The notes under the pieces are model-generated. The model saw only the letters and a list, made by a program, of their open reading frames with translations. It ran no database searches and had not been told where the DNA came from. A DNA stretch of 64,000 bases, taken from assembly GCA_050084515.1 (NCBI GenBank), contig CM114274.1, positions 26,598,001-26,662,000 on the forward strand, in the 5' to 3' direction. Position numbers and translations under genes: made by a program. The first letter of the stretch is position 1. Every line of letters begins with the position of its first letter. Of the stretch, positions 22,834 through 34,389 are shown piece after piece. Origin of the DNA: Blasia pusilla (Eukaryota > Marchantiophyta > Marchantiopsida > Blasiales).

Positions 22834-24933
22834 ACGTCATATTACTTTGATTCCTTCGACGTCTAAGTCGAAACCATCAATCTAGGCTTCTCCTCATATC
22901 AAGGGGTCGATCAGATTAGTGGTGGTGAGAGAAGTGGATGTTGAGAATCCAACACTCCTAACTTCTACCTTTGGACCACTTTATCCATATAGAGATGCTT
23001 CTACAACATGTATTGTTACAGTAGCATCTTATGTGAACATCCTACCCAATCTACTTCCCTCGATAAATTAAATTAGATGGATGGTTAGGTTTTTGATAGA
23101 AATAAGTTATTTTTATTGAATCTGACCTCATCAATACTTGCACCATATAATAGAGCAAGGGTTGCACGAGGATTAAGTCCATGTACGCGAAGATGTCTAT
23201 GTCCATGGACTCACAAGAAATAAGTGCACACCCCATTGTAATCCATGTCCGTAGATATGTCTGAACTTATTCGCCCATGTTCGTTCTAAGGATTAAATTT
23301 AGTAAAATCTTTAAATAAGATTTTCTTAAGATGGAAAAAAACTCCCTCCATTGATAGATTTCATGCCATTCTTATTTCTTTCAACATATTCCAAGCTCAC
23401 ACATTTCTTTTCCCAATGCATTCCAACGTCAATATTTTAAGTCTAATTGGATAAGCATTTGATTGTTGCTCCCCTTTAAATGGGTTGAGCAAAGTACATG
23501 ATAGGTATAAATGATGTGTTTATCACTTTTTCTATAACAACATAATAGTGATAGAACTTTTGAGTTATAATGAACCGTTTGCATTATCACTCAAAAGTCC
23601 ATGAATCCATACATTAGTTAAAATAACGAAGTGGATAAAAAAAAAATCCAAGGTATAATGAGTCTAGACCCGCTTAACCAAGCTAAGATGATAAGTTGGT
23701 GCCATATGTAATGGAATGAATAACATAATTTCTCACCCTGCGCAGCAATAATCATAATTTTTTGCACTGACCTAAGTCATGGTTCAACACATTATTTTGC
23801 CTAAGGAAATTGCAAAAAATAGTGTCATTCCGGAACACATCCTAAATATCTTCCATGCAACTTCATTAGTGAAGTGAGATTCAAAGTCTTAAGTGATGTC
23901 CACACACCATTTGTGTGTTCTATAATCAAAGAATAAATAAATTTGTCCATTCGTTGTTTTTTTTTATTCAAAGAATTCGTTACTTAAGCCATCCCCTTAC
24001 AACCCCTTCCAACTCCTACCCTTCACATTTTTTTATTCAAAAACATTTAGATTGGGAGCGTGGGAGCCTTTAAGTTGAATTTTCTCCCTCTTATCACAAT
24101 TCTAGTTCGCATGCTAACGATTAATACTTTCGCTTTACCCCCAACAGAAATATATATATATATCTTACTTTTAGGGTAATAAATACATATCGACCCAAAT
24201 GGTAAGGGGGCTTCTCCCTTCCAACTATTAGATTCCATTTCACCCAACTATGAGGATTGCCACTTGTGGCCATTGAATCATTTCCCATGAGTGATGGCTG
24301 AATATGAAAAAAGCGCAATCTCATAATGGTGAAATACTTCAAGAAGATAAGCAAAAACAGTAAAGGGAAACGAACCTCCACATGAAGCACATTTACAAAA
24401 GAGATTCACGATTTTTATGTATTTTGAGTTCTAGAGATCAAATTACATCATGGGTATTCCCAAAAGAGAAACAATCTCGACTCCAACTTTATCTTTTGGC
24501 ACCAGCTGTCCTGACTAATATCCGCGTGACTTCAAAATAGCCCCATGCATGAGATGGAGTAATCCTAATATCCTCCTCCTCCTTTCTCTATTGGGCCCTT
24601 CCATGTCTTGTAGTCTTGTTTTCTCAACTCTGTCCATCACCCATTAAAATCGCCATCCTGTTGGGCCTCCTTCCCCATCTCTATTGAATCCTTACTAGTT
24701 TACAAAGGTACTCCGAATCGTGGATTCAATCCCTTTTCTATGGTAAACATCACTATTCTATATACATGCTATGAAATGGTTTATGAGCATTCATACCTTT
24801 TTTTCATTTCATATGAACTTGAGTCACAATACTCATCGGTCCTAAATATCTTCTACCACTCTTCTAGATATATAGAATATGTGAGTTCCCACTCACTACT
24901 TGATTTCCACCAAAACAAGATTGAATGCGTGCA
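22834..24933. other. AT-rich intergenic region, no gene
   Basis: Only short open frames with no recognisable motif; includes a short (TA)n run near 24150. No element ends identified. Confidence 0.55.
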
Positions 24934-27900
24934 TTATTGGCCAGGCAACAATGACATGCGCAACTCCTCGTCTAATGCGAGATTTCTTTTGTTGTCGATC
25001 TCCAGCTGCTCGTAGGAATCCCCCACAAACCATCTATTCACTCTTTCTGGGAAGATATAAGATGAAATGGTGAGAACCCATGGGATGGGGAACACCACCA
25101 TGAACAAGTACTTGGCTGCCACGGTGGCGACTAATATTCCAAAAAGGAAACCAACATTTGGGTATGAGGTCCACACTCGCGGGGAGATCGGCATCTGCAT
25201 TGTAAGAACATTCACCGCCTTCTTCGCCGACTCCCTGCACCACCAAAAAAGAGAACATCCCAAATGCAATCTCATTAGATCCTTGAAAACTAGACCCCCT
25301 ACAAACGCTCATCATCTTGAGCTATGGACACCAAAAATAAGCGTTCTTTGTAAAGTAAGCCTAAAAGAAAGAGGATTTCAGAACCCTAAACTCTCCCCCA
25401 ACTGAGATAATTTTGAGTAAGAGTAAAAATAAGGGGGACAGGAATAACTAGTCTCAAGATTTAAAATTTATCACCAGAACCTTAAATTCCTTTCGGGATC
25501 ATAGTAGAGGTGGTAAAACCAGGTTGTGTTAGAAAATGGATGTACACCCACATTAGAAAATGGATGGCACACACTCTTTCATCCATCTACTCTCACTCAA
25601 ATTACCCAAGGAGCCTAGATCGCACACACATGCTCAAGCAGATAGTGTCTCATAAATCTGTTCTCCTTTGACTACCCAAGCAGCCCACAGGGTACACCTC
25701 TTCAAACAAACAAACAAACAAACAATCTCTCATCCATCTCAATTAACCAAGTAGCCTACATGACACACTAGTCCAAACAAACTCTCACGAATCTATTTTT
25801 CCTCAATCACCTTTGCAGTGAACATGGTTCACGAGGTTAAACAGACACACTCTCGTCCATCTATTTCTCCCTCAACTACTCATGCAGCCTACATGACAGA
25901 CCTGTTCTCGCTAAACAAACTCTCGAAGTTCTTATCTGCTTTGATTAGTCATTACCCAAGCAGGCTCCAGTGGTACACCTCTTCAAATTTACAAATACAA
26001 TCTCATCCATCTATTCTCAACTACCCAAGCAGCCTCTATGGTACACCTCTTCAAACAATCAAACAAACTCTCATCATCCTACTTTCTCTCGATTACCCAA
26101 GCAGCCTACATTTCTGACCGATTTAAACAAACTCTCATCCATGTATGCCAACCAGCCTCTGGGGTACAGCTCTTCAAACAATCAAACAAACTCTCATCAT
26201 CCTAGTTTCCCTGGATTACCCAAGCTGCTTACATTTCTGACCGATTTAAACAAATCATCATCCATGTATGCCAACCAGCCTCTGCGGTACAGCTCTTCAA
26301 ACAATCAAACAAACTCTCATCATCTTACTTTCCCTGGATTACCCAAGCAGCCTACATTTCTGACCCATTTTAAACAAATCCTCGTCCGTGTATCCCAAGC
26401 AGGTTGACAGATTCAAACAAATCCTCCTCCATCTATTCTCCCTGAAGAACCAGAGCAGCCTCCATGGTACACCAGATCAAACAAACCGTTTGCTGCAGCT
26501 GAGCTCGTAGCTGATCTCTTGGACCAGCTTATTGTGCACTAAGGACATCATGAGTAGAACAAATAAATTCACACAAGGAGTGGCTGAGGTCGCGAGTTCA
26601 CCTGATGTCCACAACTTGGTAGAATGGAGTGATCACAGCGCTCTGTCCCATAGAAGCGCACCGGAGCAATGTGAATCCGTTTTCGACAGCTCTGTAAGAG
26701 TCGGCATGAAACCTCGCCCATCCTGTGGTGCCCCAAGTCCAGCTGGGCTGCAGCATGATGTCGACTCTGAGCACGCGAGACAGAAACCACGATCGTCATT
26801 CTTGGAATTGGAAGAAAGTGCTCATTCCATTTCATCAGTTTTCCAATCACTTCGAATCAAATCCTGTGCTCTCCAGCTGAACAAAATGAAACATCTCTGG
26901 ATACATCCCAGTAGATGAACCCAGCAGATAGATTCTGGAAGTGATTCTCGTTCAATTCAATCCCCGTATCACACTCAACTACAGTTTCTTCAGGAATCGC
27001 TGACTGGATACTGATGGGCTATGGCTCCTTGGGAACGCCTTCGATTGGACATGTACGATGGGGGAAGGTATCACTGGAGGCTTGTCGATTGAGTTCGACT
27101 TTGCATTACCAGCTTCCATCAATCCATCCACAAGAAATGGAGGATCGAGTGGAGAAAGGTATGATTTTCGTGGGTTTGGAGCAAGAGATTTCCAATGAGA
27201 AGCTAAACTCGTGCTCTAGTGCAAGAGGTTAAGGTTTCGATTCTTGGGGGGTCTTGGCCCCATAGAAAGAAAACGTTTATTCATGTGTGAGTGATGTGCT
27301 TATCCAAGTCCTTAGAGAAAATGCAAGGTCTATGTTCAAACGACAAAGCTCGTTCATAAGGAGACCCAAACACATGAGACTGAAAATCTAAATATGGAGC
27401 TGCATGTACGAGGCCATGCCATTAGCGCACACATAGAAGGGTCCCATAGGCATTCTTAAGCTTCACGTGGAACAAAAGCCAAATCCAGTGAGATTTTAAC
27501 TATTCTCCCTCCCCTCGCTTTTCGTGGCCTAGAGTATTGCCCAGAAGTTGTGACTGTGATCGGGAACCCCAATCCCATAAGGTGGATGTCGTTATGAGGA
27601 GATTCTTTGTTGAAAAGTGGAAGCTTCACTGCAACACTTCGAGTAGTCATTCTGCAGTCACATCTGAGAGTCTCCATCCTCTCATATACTACCTTCTTCA
27701 CTTCTTCTCCTAAGGGCGTGGGGTCTATGATCACAAGGCTACAGCAAGCACTTGTGAATGAGTGTAATCTTGTGACCTCATTCATTAAGATACGGTTCAA
27801 GAACTTGTACAGAGAGGATAAATTGTACACACAGTGTGGGTTGTATACACGGTGTGGGTCAAGAATGCTTGAAAGTGAACATCGTTACCTTTCGAACTTG

Positions 27901-29953
27901 AGGCACATGTTCTCTTGTGAAGCCTGGCTCTCGGTGTCATTGGTTTCAAGGCTAGCAAAAACCAGCTTCCGAATTACTAAATTCTTCCTTATGAATTCTT
28001 CCTAAGGTGTATGATAGAGCCCATCGCCCATAAAGGACCTAGTAGGAACTGTTGGTTAATCTCTCTTGCAGCATAATTTGCAATGAAAGCCACCTGACCC
28101 TATCAGGTCCTCGCAGGCGATAAATGATTCATTCGCTCTCTCTTTTGTCAGTTCATTCATTCATTCTTCTCTCTTTGATCAGCTCATTCATTCATCCTCT
28201 CTCTGTTTGACCACATCATTCATTCTCTCTCTCTTTTTGGTCACTTCATTCGTTCTCAATCTTTGATCACTTCAATCGTTCATTCTTTCTCTCTCTCATC
28301 GATCACTTCATTGATGAGAGCGAGTGCAGCTGAACCGCTGCAAATCCTATGAAGCGGGAGGCCATGGATCCATGCTCTCATCACTCCACAGAACCGAAAT
28401 CTCTCACCGCTCCATTCACTCCCTCTCTCGTGGAACGCGGTAATTTTTGGAATCAGACAGAGAACGTACCCGAGCGCAGGCGCTTGCTGCAGCAATCGCG
28501 GAAACTGGAAGTCGATAGCTCCTCCGACTCTTCCGAACGGAGTGTCGACAGCCATGATTTTCCCTGGACCTCGAATCACCTCCGGCTCGTTGAGAACCGC
28601 GGGATGCGTTTTGAGGTATCTGAATGCAACCGACCCGTTCGGCAGCAGCAGCGTCAGAACATTGTACCCTCGACGAGGATTCGTGCTAAGCTCCACTTCG
28701 TATGCCACTCCCAAATAGGGCCCCTGCGCTTCTCCCCTCTCTCGCTGCCGCCTATCCCGTTCTGCAGCGACGATCTCTCCGGCTCTGGCCAGAAGAGCTT
28801 GTTCCCCTCTCTCTCCTTTGACGGTGGCAGCTTTTTCGGACCAGAGAATGAAATCGTCGCCAGCGCGCGCTCGATCCGAGGTCGCGGCCCACAGGAGCTC
28901 CGTCTGCGCGTCGCCCTCCTCCGGCTGGCGCAGAATGCAGGAAACCCCCACGGTGGGTTTCGCGGTCTGCGCAATTCCCTTGTGGAAGATGGTCCCCGTG
29001 CGAATCGGTTCGCGGATGCCCGCGTACAGGAGGGTCAGGAGCGCGATGGCGTACAGGATGCGCAGCGCCCGTTCGTGCGCGGCCACTTCCGCCGCGAAGG
29101 AATTGCAAATGTACGAGCTCCCCTTCGCGGATTGAATCCCGCTCGCCCGCACCGGCAATCCCCGGCCATCGCCGTGCGCCTCCGGGCGATGGCCAGGGTA
29201 GTTCCGCATGGACTCATTGAAGCTCTCGTAGCGCCGGCTGAAGGTCTTGCGAGCATTCAGCGCGGAAATGCCCGGCGATGGCAGAACGAGCCACAGCCTT
29301 CCTCCCCCCTTCTGCCTCAGCACCAGGCGTTGATGAACGAGGGCCGCCGTCCACGCCATCATGAACACCACCCCGTCCAGACCCCAAATGCTCACGGTGC
29401 TCACGATGGGTTTCACCGAATGTTGCGAATACGCAGGATTCCCAGCGCTTCCCAAGGGTGAGAACGCGGCCTCAATGTGCCAGAGCATCGTCCACAGACA
29501 GGTGAATGCGAATGGCTGTGACATGATCGCCTCCGGATACCTCTTCCTGTATCTCAAATCCGCCAAGAATGGAAGCAGGAGCACGACCGTGACGAACGCG
29601 CTGGCGGCCACCAAGTACAGAGCTCCCCAGAATGTGAAGGTTGTCAAGACGCCCGCGTAAGAAACTGCTAGCGCGAACGTCTGGACGAGGAGGGTGATCA
29701 GGAGCACGAGGGCCATGGATAGAGCTTTCAGATCGAAGAGTCTGATATGGTGCAAGAACTGAAGCAGCATTACCGGTTGCACCCATGCCACGACCATGAC
29801 GGGATGCAAACCTCCCAGGAGCGTGCACACAGCAGATGCGATCAGATAGAGAAACGCCCAAACATCTCCGCGCCCCATCGTTGCGAGCTCAAGAATCTGA
29901 GAGGAAGATCGACTGATGAGTTCGTTCGACCACTGACGAATCTCGACTTTCAC
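24934..29953 (-). CDS. Apolipoprotein N-acyltransferase-like (Lnt/CN-hydrolase) membrane protein, three exons
   Basis: Exons 29953-28470, 26766-26602 and 25234-24934 join through GT-AG introns (donor CTCGG|gtacgt, acceptor gctcag; donor ACATCAG|gtgaac, acceptor gtgcag), phase 2 at both junctions, giving about 649 aa. Residues 30-230 hold several membrane spans and an Lnt-like SPLGSAGNPAYSQH block. A CN-hydrolase domain follows at about 330-560: ILWSEKAA with Glu373, RYLKTHPAVLNEPE with Lys448, and VGGAIDFQFPRL at about 476-487. Exon 2 reads DIMLQPSWTWGTTGWARFHA and RAVENGFTLLRCASMGQSAV, close to the bacterial Lnt 'SNDW...AIENG...R' region. Exon 3 supplies a final span and a charged tail. In bacteria Lnt adds the third acyl chain to lipoproteins. 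Here the active-site Cys expected after GGAI is absent (Asp481 follows), so catalysis is doubtful. Met26 (MGRGDVW) is an alternative start. Intron 1 is 1.7 kb and intron 2 is 1.37 kb. Confidence 0.82.
25560..26420 (+). repeat. Degenerate tandem repeat, 123-bp unit at its core, inside intron 2 of the Lnt-like gene
   Basis: The motif gtacacctcttcaaacaatc recurs at 26041, 26164 and 26287, an exact 123-bp period. Shorter, more diverged relatives (acccaagcagcctacat, aaacaaactctcatccat) extend left to about 25560 and right to about 26470. 123 is a multiple of three, and one plus-strand frame (25970-26407) stays open across the array, which I take as a by-product. Confidence 0.85.
27558..27780 (+). 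mobile_element. LINE-tail fragment in intron 1 of the Lnt-like gene
   Basis: Clearly similar to the LINE 3' tail at about 11820-12055. Shared blocks are 'cctctcatat..taccttcttcacttcttct' and 'ggggtctatg.tc.caaggtac' variants, in the same order and spacing. It is antisense to the host gene. No reverse-transcriptase sequence accompanies it, consistent with a 5'-truncated insertion. Confidence 0.6.
28124..28315 (+). repeat. Degenerate tandem repeat (about 37-bp units) in intron 1
   Basis: Five or so units built from ttcattcattc, a ctctctctc run and tttgatcactt. The right edge lies about 155 bp from the splice donor of exon 1. Confidence 0.75.
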
Positions 29954-31692
29954 TCTCTCATTTCACAATGCCATGAGCTCATCCGCAAGCCAATGCAGAC
30001 ATACTAACACCATACGAGTTCGCTATCGCCCAAACGATCCGCCCTCGAGCTCAGATGAGATACCCCCCGCATACACATGAGAGCCGAGCAAGCCTCTACA
30101 ACTCGCGTCTCCAAACTGAATTCGCAGCGATTCCAGCCTTTCACCACCGCCCAACCCTTCACGAATGGAGACCTCCGCTGTCTCGCGTTCTCCATCGCAA
30201 TCCACCCGTTCTCACAGCCTACAGACCCACGGAGAGTTCGCCGACTCCGGCGCTCCCCACCCTCCACAATTGGCCCACCACTCGATCCCAGCCTCCGCAG
30301 CCTCTGCATTGCAACAATGCTCTCCCGCAAGATCGAGACCCGGAGCCGAGAGACGGCGAGAAATCGGAGAGGGATATCCCCACAGATTCTGCCGCGAGAA
30401 TCTAACCACCTAGCATCTCAACTCTGTGCTCGCTGCGCTCGGCACAACGATCCTCCTTCTCGTCAATTCCCAACTCCTACCGATTTCCCTTTCCCGACGC
30501 GCGTACTCGTACCTTTGCCCTTATCGTCAATGCGTACTCCTACCCTTGCCTTTCTCGTCAATTGCGGGACCCCTCACGTGCACACCGGCGCCTCCGGTCG
30601 ACACCACCGGCATCACCGCTCTCGAGTCTCGACTCTGGGGAGTCCGGGCAGATTTCCAATTACCCGAAAGCCACAGATAGCCGCGGCCATGCTTTTAAGA
30701 CCGCGTAGACTAGGCCTTAGGCTCGAGCGTTTCGGGAAGGGTTTAGGCACGGTAATAAATGTGGCGGATATCGCAGCGTCATACGGACGGAGTTCGACAG
30801 ACAGCGGATATCGCAGCCAATGACGGATAGACGGACGGCTGGGAATCCATTCCGTCTGTTTAGGTTTCCGTTCCGTATCACACTCCGTCCGCTCGTAATT
30901 CAGTTCCGTATCGCAGTCCGTCCCCTCATCGCATTTTTGGACCGATGCGCATACTTTCCCGCCATCCCGTTTTGAACAAACAAATGCAGCGTCGTGTTCG
31001 TGTTAGGACGGGTTTACCATGTGGATTAGCAAATGAAAATGGAGTATGCTTCAGAACCGTTGTTCGTGTTAGGGTGGGTTTACCATGTGGATTAGCGTTT
31101 ACCGGTACTGTTGCCTTCCATATGCGTGGAGGAAGATAGGATTAGAGAGGGAGGTTCGGGGAGGTTGGATGAGTGAGGATTACTTCCATATTAGTGCCGA
31201 TTAAGAAGCATTTTTCGGATTAAGAAGAGCCTTCGATCAGAGTGTGTAGCATGGGATAGGATGTTCTGAAGTGTTCGGGCATTGGAAATGCATGTTTGGA
31301 TTAGCTAAACGTAGAAGATAAAGCCACACATTCGGATAAAGAAGGCTCCCATCTGTTCGGTGCGCAGAACGAATGAGCTCAACTTCTACCTGACTACCGT
31401 TTATACTATGATTTGCAAGGTATGTATCTCTATCCCTCAAATTTTTTTTTCTTGTAGTGGGAGTAGAAGCTGGTTTCTCGTTCTGCCCTTTGTTTGATCA
31501 GAAGAAGTCTTCCCTTAAACCTGAGTTGATGTATTTGAAATCATGTTGTACCTCACTGGTAGGGTTTCACTGATATATGAATGATACTAAGTATCGCTAA
31601 GTAATCCCTATGCATTCTTCGTGTGTTAAGGGTAATTTGGAGGAAATCTGCTGGTCCGAACACAGACCTCACTGTGTTCTTGTTTTCTTCTT
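29954..31692. other. Intergenic region upstream of the Lnt-like gene, with repeats
   Basis: 29954-30650 is GC-rich and probably includes the promoter and 5' UTR of the Lnt-like gene. The 248-codon plus-strand open segment at 30077-30823 shows no domain and runs into a dispersed repeat, so it is not called as a gene. The region also holds a pair of direct 35-bp copies with a 66-bp period (30996-31030 and 31062-31096). Confidence 0.5.
30655..30835 (+). repeat. Dispersed repeat, inverted partner at about 44020-44215
   Basis: About 180 bp matches the reverse complement of 44020-44215 at roughly 85-90 percent by eye, including 'aagaccgcgtagactaggcc' and 'acggagttcgac'. Both copies run into CCGTC/GACGG-rich simple sequence. 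Confidence 0.8.
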
Positions 31693-31743
31693 GTGCTTGG
31701 CAGCTTCTCAAAGCCCTCGGAAGTCTTTATCCACTCTGTCATC

Positions 31744-34389
31744 ATGGTGAAATACACAAAATATTCCACTACATTAGAATGTGATACTATCCAGAACCCA
31801 CCGCCTAGTCCTTTTTTAAGAGAACACCTCCTTTGGTATGGTGACCGAAAAGAGGCATGGATTCATGCTGAAAGGGTACATGACTTCATCCGTGGTGAAG
31901 AATATAGACCGCATTTTCAGACTACTTTCCGAATCAGCAAGACTGATAAATTAGGACACAAGAATCTTACCATTCGATATTGGTGCGCATATGGACCGCA
32001 TGATTGTAGGAGGTCGGTTTGGACATCTTTGCCCAACGAGGTCTTTAACCCTAACATTCCTCACATATGGGGCAAGGGTATCAGGCCAAAAAACCAGAGC
32101 AAACGCCTTGGACTATCTCAAGGACGTGGATGCCAATTTCACTTCGCTGTAATCTATCCAGTAGATCGTGTTGGTTTCTGTATGTTAAGGCATCTTCATT
32201 CAAACCATGTGGACAAGGAGGGTCGGATATGCCATGGTGACTTGGATAAGACAGCAGATATTGCAAATGCAATTGTCGCCCCGAAACTAAGTTTGCACTG
32301 CAGGGATTTTGTAGAGCGCTTGTTACGAGTGAATGTAAGCCCCAAGAATTTCATGAAAGAGCATAGGAGGTGGATTCGCATACACATCCGTGAAAAACCC
32401 AATCAGAAACATGCGTGGGGTAGGGACGCCATGCTCAAGCATCAAGACAGTATCAATTATTCACATTGTTGGGTTTTGATAAGTTCCAGAATGGCCTGCC
32501 ATTGGTATGGGCAATCCTACAACGACATCAACACGAAGATCTGGTGGAGACCTTGTCCCAAATCAAGGACTGGGCATAGAGGAATATACACTCAAGCCTG
32601 CAAGACAGAGAGGCAAATGAATGGAAGCCTTCATGCTTCATTGTGGATGATTCGAAAGAGGAACAATCTGCTATCCGAAATGTATTTCCAGGTGTCCCTA
32701 TTGACCTCTGCCTATGGCATGTTCGCAAGAACTGGTTAAAGAATTTGCATTAACGAGTGCGTTGTCCAATTACGAAAGCGGACATGAATAGAGACTTGGG
32801 TGGTGTAATGTACTCACGTGATGAAGGTATATCATTAATCAAACAGATAGTATACTTACATGTTTTTCTCTTTCCTGGATTGTTTCCTCCACATACCGTT
32901 TAGTGACTAATAAATAATTTGCATATGCCATTGCAGATCCCATCGATTCCTCCTATCGATTCGTGCGCAAGTGGGTTGGATCAGAACGACTCTTTGTGAA
33001 GTACTATAGAAGCTACTAGCATCCAAAAATTTTGAACTGGGCCAAGGGATACCGTAAGCACGCAAGGTCCAACCAAGATACGAATGCTGCAATCGAAAGG
33101 TGGCACCACACTCTAAAAATGCACCTAGCGCCCAAAGATGCCCACCAAGCCAACAAGAAAACTGATCTGGCTTGTGCAAATGCTCACTGGTGAAATAGAA
33201 GATTTCTTCTCGTACCTAGGCTTCTTGAAACGAGAAGGCATGGTGAGAAACAAGGCCATACAAAAAGTTATGCTCATCGCAATTAAAAGGGCAAATGACA
33301 TACCGGATAATCATGTCACATTTGAATTGGTAAATGGGAGGAAATGTGCGAAGGTGAGAAGTATTTCAAAGCCAGATGTTTGGCATGATGTGGTCGACTA
33401 CGATACAAGAGATGCTGCTTGTACATGTCCTCGTGCCAACGAAGGCTTCACTTGTAAACATCAGGTCTGTCTTCATACAACTTTGATGTGATTTAGGGTA
33501 TATACATCAGATTTCAACAAGCTGAATTCCATCTGTTTTAACACACTCCGTCTGCAAGTAAAATGTCTTCTTCTGTGTGGCCACACAGAAGTTCACTTGT
33601 TGTCTTGCTTAGGAACTCGCTTTGGAAGCAAAGGGCGGGTTTAAAATTTTGGTGCAAGAGCCACACAAGGATGAATTACATGAAGAAGATTAGGAAGACG
33701 AAGATGGAGATATTGTGGATGAGGGACAAGACCATGTGCTTGCTGAACCTATAGGAAGAGATCTGTCACCAAAAACCACCACCAAGGATGTTCGAGACAT
33801 CATGGAGAAATGCCTAAACCCTACCCTTGGGCTTCCATTCTCAGATATGCTCCTTGAACACTTGTTTCAACTAGTGCAGAAGGATTTAGATTCAGTGTTG
33901 AACCTCAAGGCCAGGGTAGAGACTAACACTCACGTTAAAGGTAATGCTAATGACATTGCCACACACTTTCTTGAGCCGTTTGTGGGGAATCCTGGACAGA
34001 ACCGTAGCCTGCGTAGGCGCCTGAATTGGCTAGACCGCTTGCATTTAAAACGAAGGACTCATAATCCTGTTAGAACTCAACCGAGTTTCGAAGAGCACCA
34101 AGTGGAATCCTTCCACAGAGTGAGGAAAACTAAGTTTTTGAACATGGAGGCAAAAATGGAAGAAGAGGCATGTATTAATTTGGACTTGCTGGCTCTATTG
34201 AGCCAAGTTTATGAGAATCCGTCCCATGACTTAAACGCAGATTCCCAATGGCCTTTGGTAAACACCACACCTCATAGTACCTACAGGTCTGCCAGTGTTT
34301 CAAAGAGGACAAAAGTGGATATTATGCTTGATAGCCTTGCTGATTCATCTATTCCAAAAGATTGTGAATTACACCCTGGAGCTATATGA
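31744..34389 (+). pseudogene. Mutator-like (MULE/FAR1-related) transposase with SWIM zinc finger, recently inactivated
   Basis: The frame opens at about 31744 (MVKYTKYSTTL). A zinc-binding DNA-binding region follows with RGCQFHFA and then RHLHSNH (C..H..NH, about 32127-32209). A MULE transposase core comes next, reading GFDKFQNGLPLVWAIL, FIVDDSKEEQSAIRNVFPG and LCLWHVRKNWLKNL after a +1 frame change near 32461. An intron at about 32828-32936 leads to NQDTNAAIERWHHTLKMH. The SWIM finger CTCPRANEGFTCKH (CxC...CxH) is at about 33420-33461. A second intron (33465-33612) leads to a 260-aa C-terminal exon rich in charged residues ending at 34389. Stops at 32575, 33017 and about 33690 and the frame change show it is a pseudogene, but with few lesions. 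No terminal inverted repeats were found. Confidence 0.82.

Noticed and set aside
25560-26470. Possible CRISPR-like array
   Set aside because: The 123-bp units are contiguous tandem repeats without unique spacers, and the genome is a plant's.
28349-29461. A 370-codon plus-strand open frame
   Set aside because: It lies antisense to exon 1 of the Lnt-like gene, which has clear domain content; the plus-strand product is compositionally odd and without motif. It is a shadow of GC-rich coding sequence.
30077-30823. A 248-codon plus-strand open frame upstream of the Lnt-like gene
   Set aside because: Low-complexity Arg/Ser/Pro content, no domain, and its last 50 codons lie in a dispersed repeat also present in inverse at 44 kb.
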